Source of the DNA: Lentzea tibetensis
GTDB lineage: Bacteria; Actinomycetota; Actinomycetes; Mycobacteriales; Pseudonocardiaceae
Assembly: GCF_007845675.1 (NCBI RefSeq)
Contig: NZ_VOBR01000038.1
Location: 1 to 64,000 of the forward strand
Reading direction: 5' to 3'
DNA: 64,000 nucleotides
Below the pieces are notes generated by a model, which did no database searches, had not been told where the DNA came from, and saw nothing but the letters and a program-made list of their open reading frames with translations. This document shows positions 63,936-64,000 of this stretch, piece by piece. Numbering within the stretch: position 1 is the first letter of the stretch; every line of letters begins with the position of its first letter. Position numbers and translations under genes: made by a program.

Positions 63936-64000
63936 ATGGCCGTGGGGGTGCAAATACCCAGCCTGGTCGCGCTCGCCGTGATGGCGGTCTTCGCGCAGGT
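63936..64000 (+). CDS. start of a divergent gene, cut by the window end
   Basis: An open frame from ATG 63936 runs to the window end; its first residues (MAVGVQIPSLVALAVMAVFAQ) are hydrophobic, as in a signal peptide or first membrane helix. Only 21 residues are visible, so no function can be given. Confidence 0.35.
   Translation, partial: MAVGVQIPSLVALAVMAVFAQ

Overview
The window is about 70% GC, has frequent GTG/TTG starts and many four-base translational overlaps, and carries WhiB-like, WXG100-like, DUF5753 and mycothiol-dependent families, so it comes from a filamentous actinomycete. The gene mix and the type of integrated element point to Pseudonocardiaceae (Lentzea/Saccharothrix/Lechevalieria-like), which is an inference. 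The housekeeping backbone follows the Mycobacterium tuberculosis order Rv2368c to Rv2343c: phoH, ybeY, corC-like, a cytidine-deaminase-like gene, era, recO, uppS, an Rv2360c-position gene, zur, smtB, glyQS, then dgt and dnaG. Accessory insertions lie between these blocks.

Layout. 0-2.6 kb: hydrolase, TetR regulator, HIT protein, GNAT. 2.6-13.4 kb: the conserved backbone, interrupted by a secreted six-bladed lectin-like gene with its own promoter and a SnoaL-like gene, and ending with a metal module (YraQ-type permease, TIGR03943 partner, zur, smtB). 14.1-14.8 kb: a gene-free stretch with a 117-nt palindrome and C-rich repeats. 14.8-22.4 kb: TPR protein, glyQS, a three-gene YbaB/WXG100-like locus whose first ribosome binding site lies inside a hairpin, a degenerate beta-lactamase, a peptidase E-like protein, a DUF218 protein and dgt. 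22.5-25.6 kb: three translationally coupled serpin genes without signal peptides. 25.6-28.6 kb: a lone DUF5753 protein, a CMD/AhpD-like gene with an apparent ECF41 promoter, a Tat-exported intradiol dioxygenase and a SigJ/ECF41 sigma factor. 28.6-34.3 kb: dnaG, tam, MOSC and others, plus tRNA-Asn.

34.4-48.8 kb is an actinomycete integrative and conjugative element (AICE-type, 14,322 bp). It sits in the 3' end of a tRNA with anticodon CAU and is bounded by a 44-bp direct repeat. It carries a tyrosine integrase, an Xis-like protein, a WhiB-like protein, a TraB/FtsK-type DNA translocase beside a cluster of GTGACGGG repeats (probable transfer locus), two paralogous HTH-TPR regulators, a small HTH regulator with shared operators at both ends of the element, a run of very small proteins including a degenerate serine-recombinase domain, a secreted trypsin-like protease, a Nudix hydrolase, and a low-GC 644-residue cargo protein with a PD-(D/E)XK-like C-terminus. 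That cargo protein is the best candidate in the window for an undescribed, possibly defensive, function.

48.8-54.4 kb, just outside the element, holds a membrane protein, a mycothiol-dependent isomerase-like protein, a VOC protein, an HNH_2 nuclease, a DUF5655-like protein, exonuclease III and a ScoMcrA-like HNH nuclease, which suggests a modification-dependent restriction cluster. 54.5-64 kb is regulatory and envelope related: a secreted-helical-protein/lipoprotein/response-regulator/kinase operon, a TPR protein, a zinc-binding protein, a STAS-plus-HATPase-like fusion, a leaderless NB-ARC/LuxR regulator followed by tandem repeats that copy its own 3' end, and an LCP cell-wall ligase. Boundaries and starts come from reading the sequence; no database search was run.
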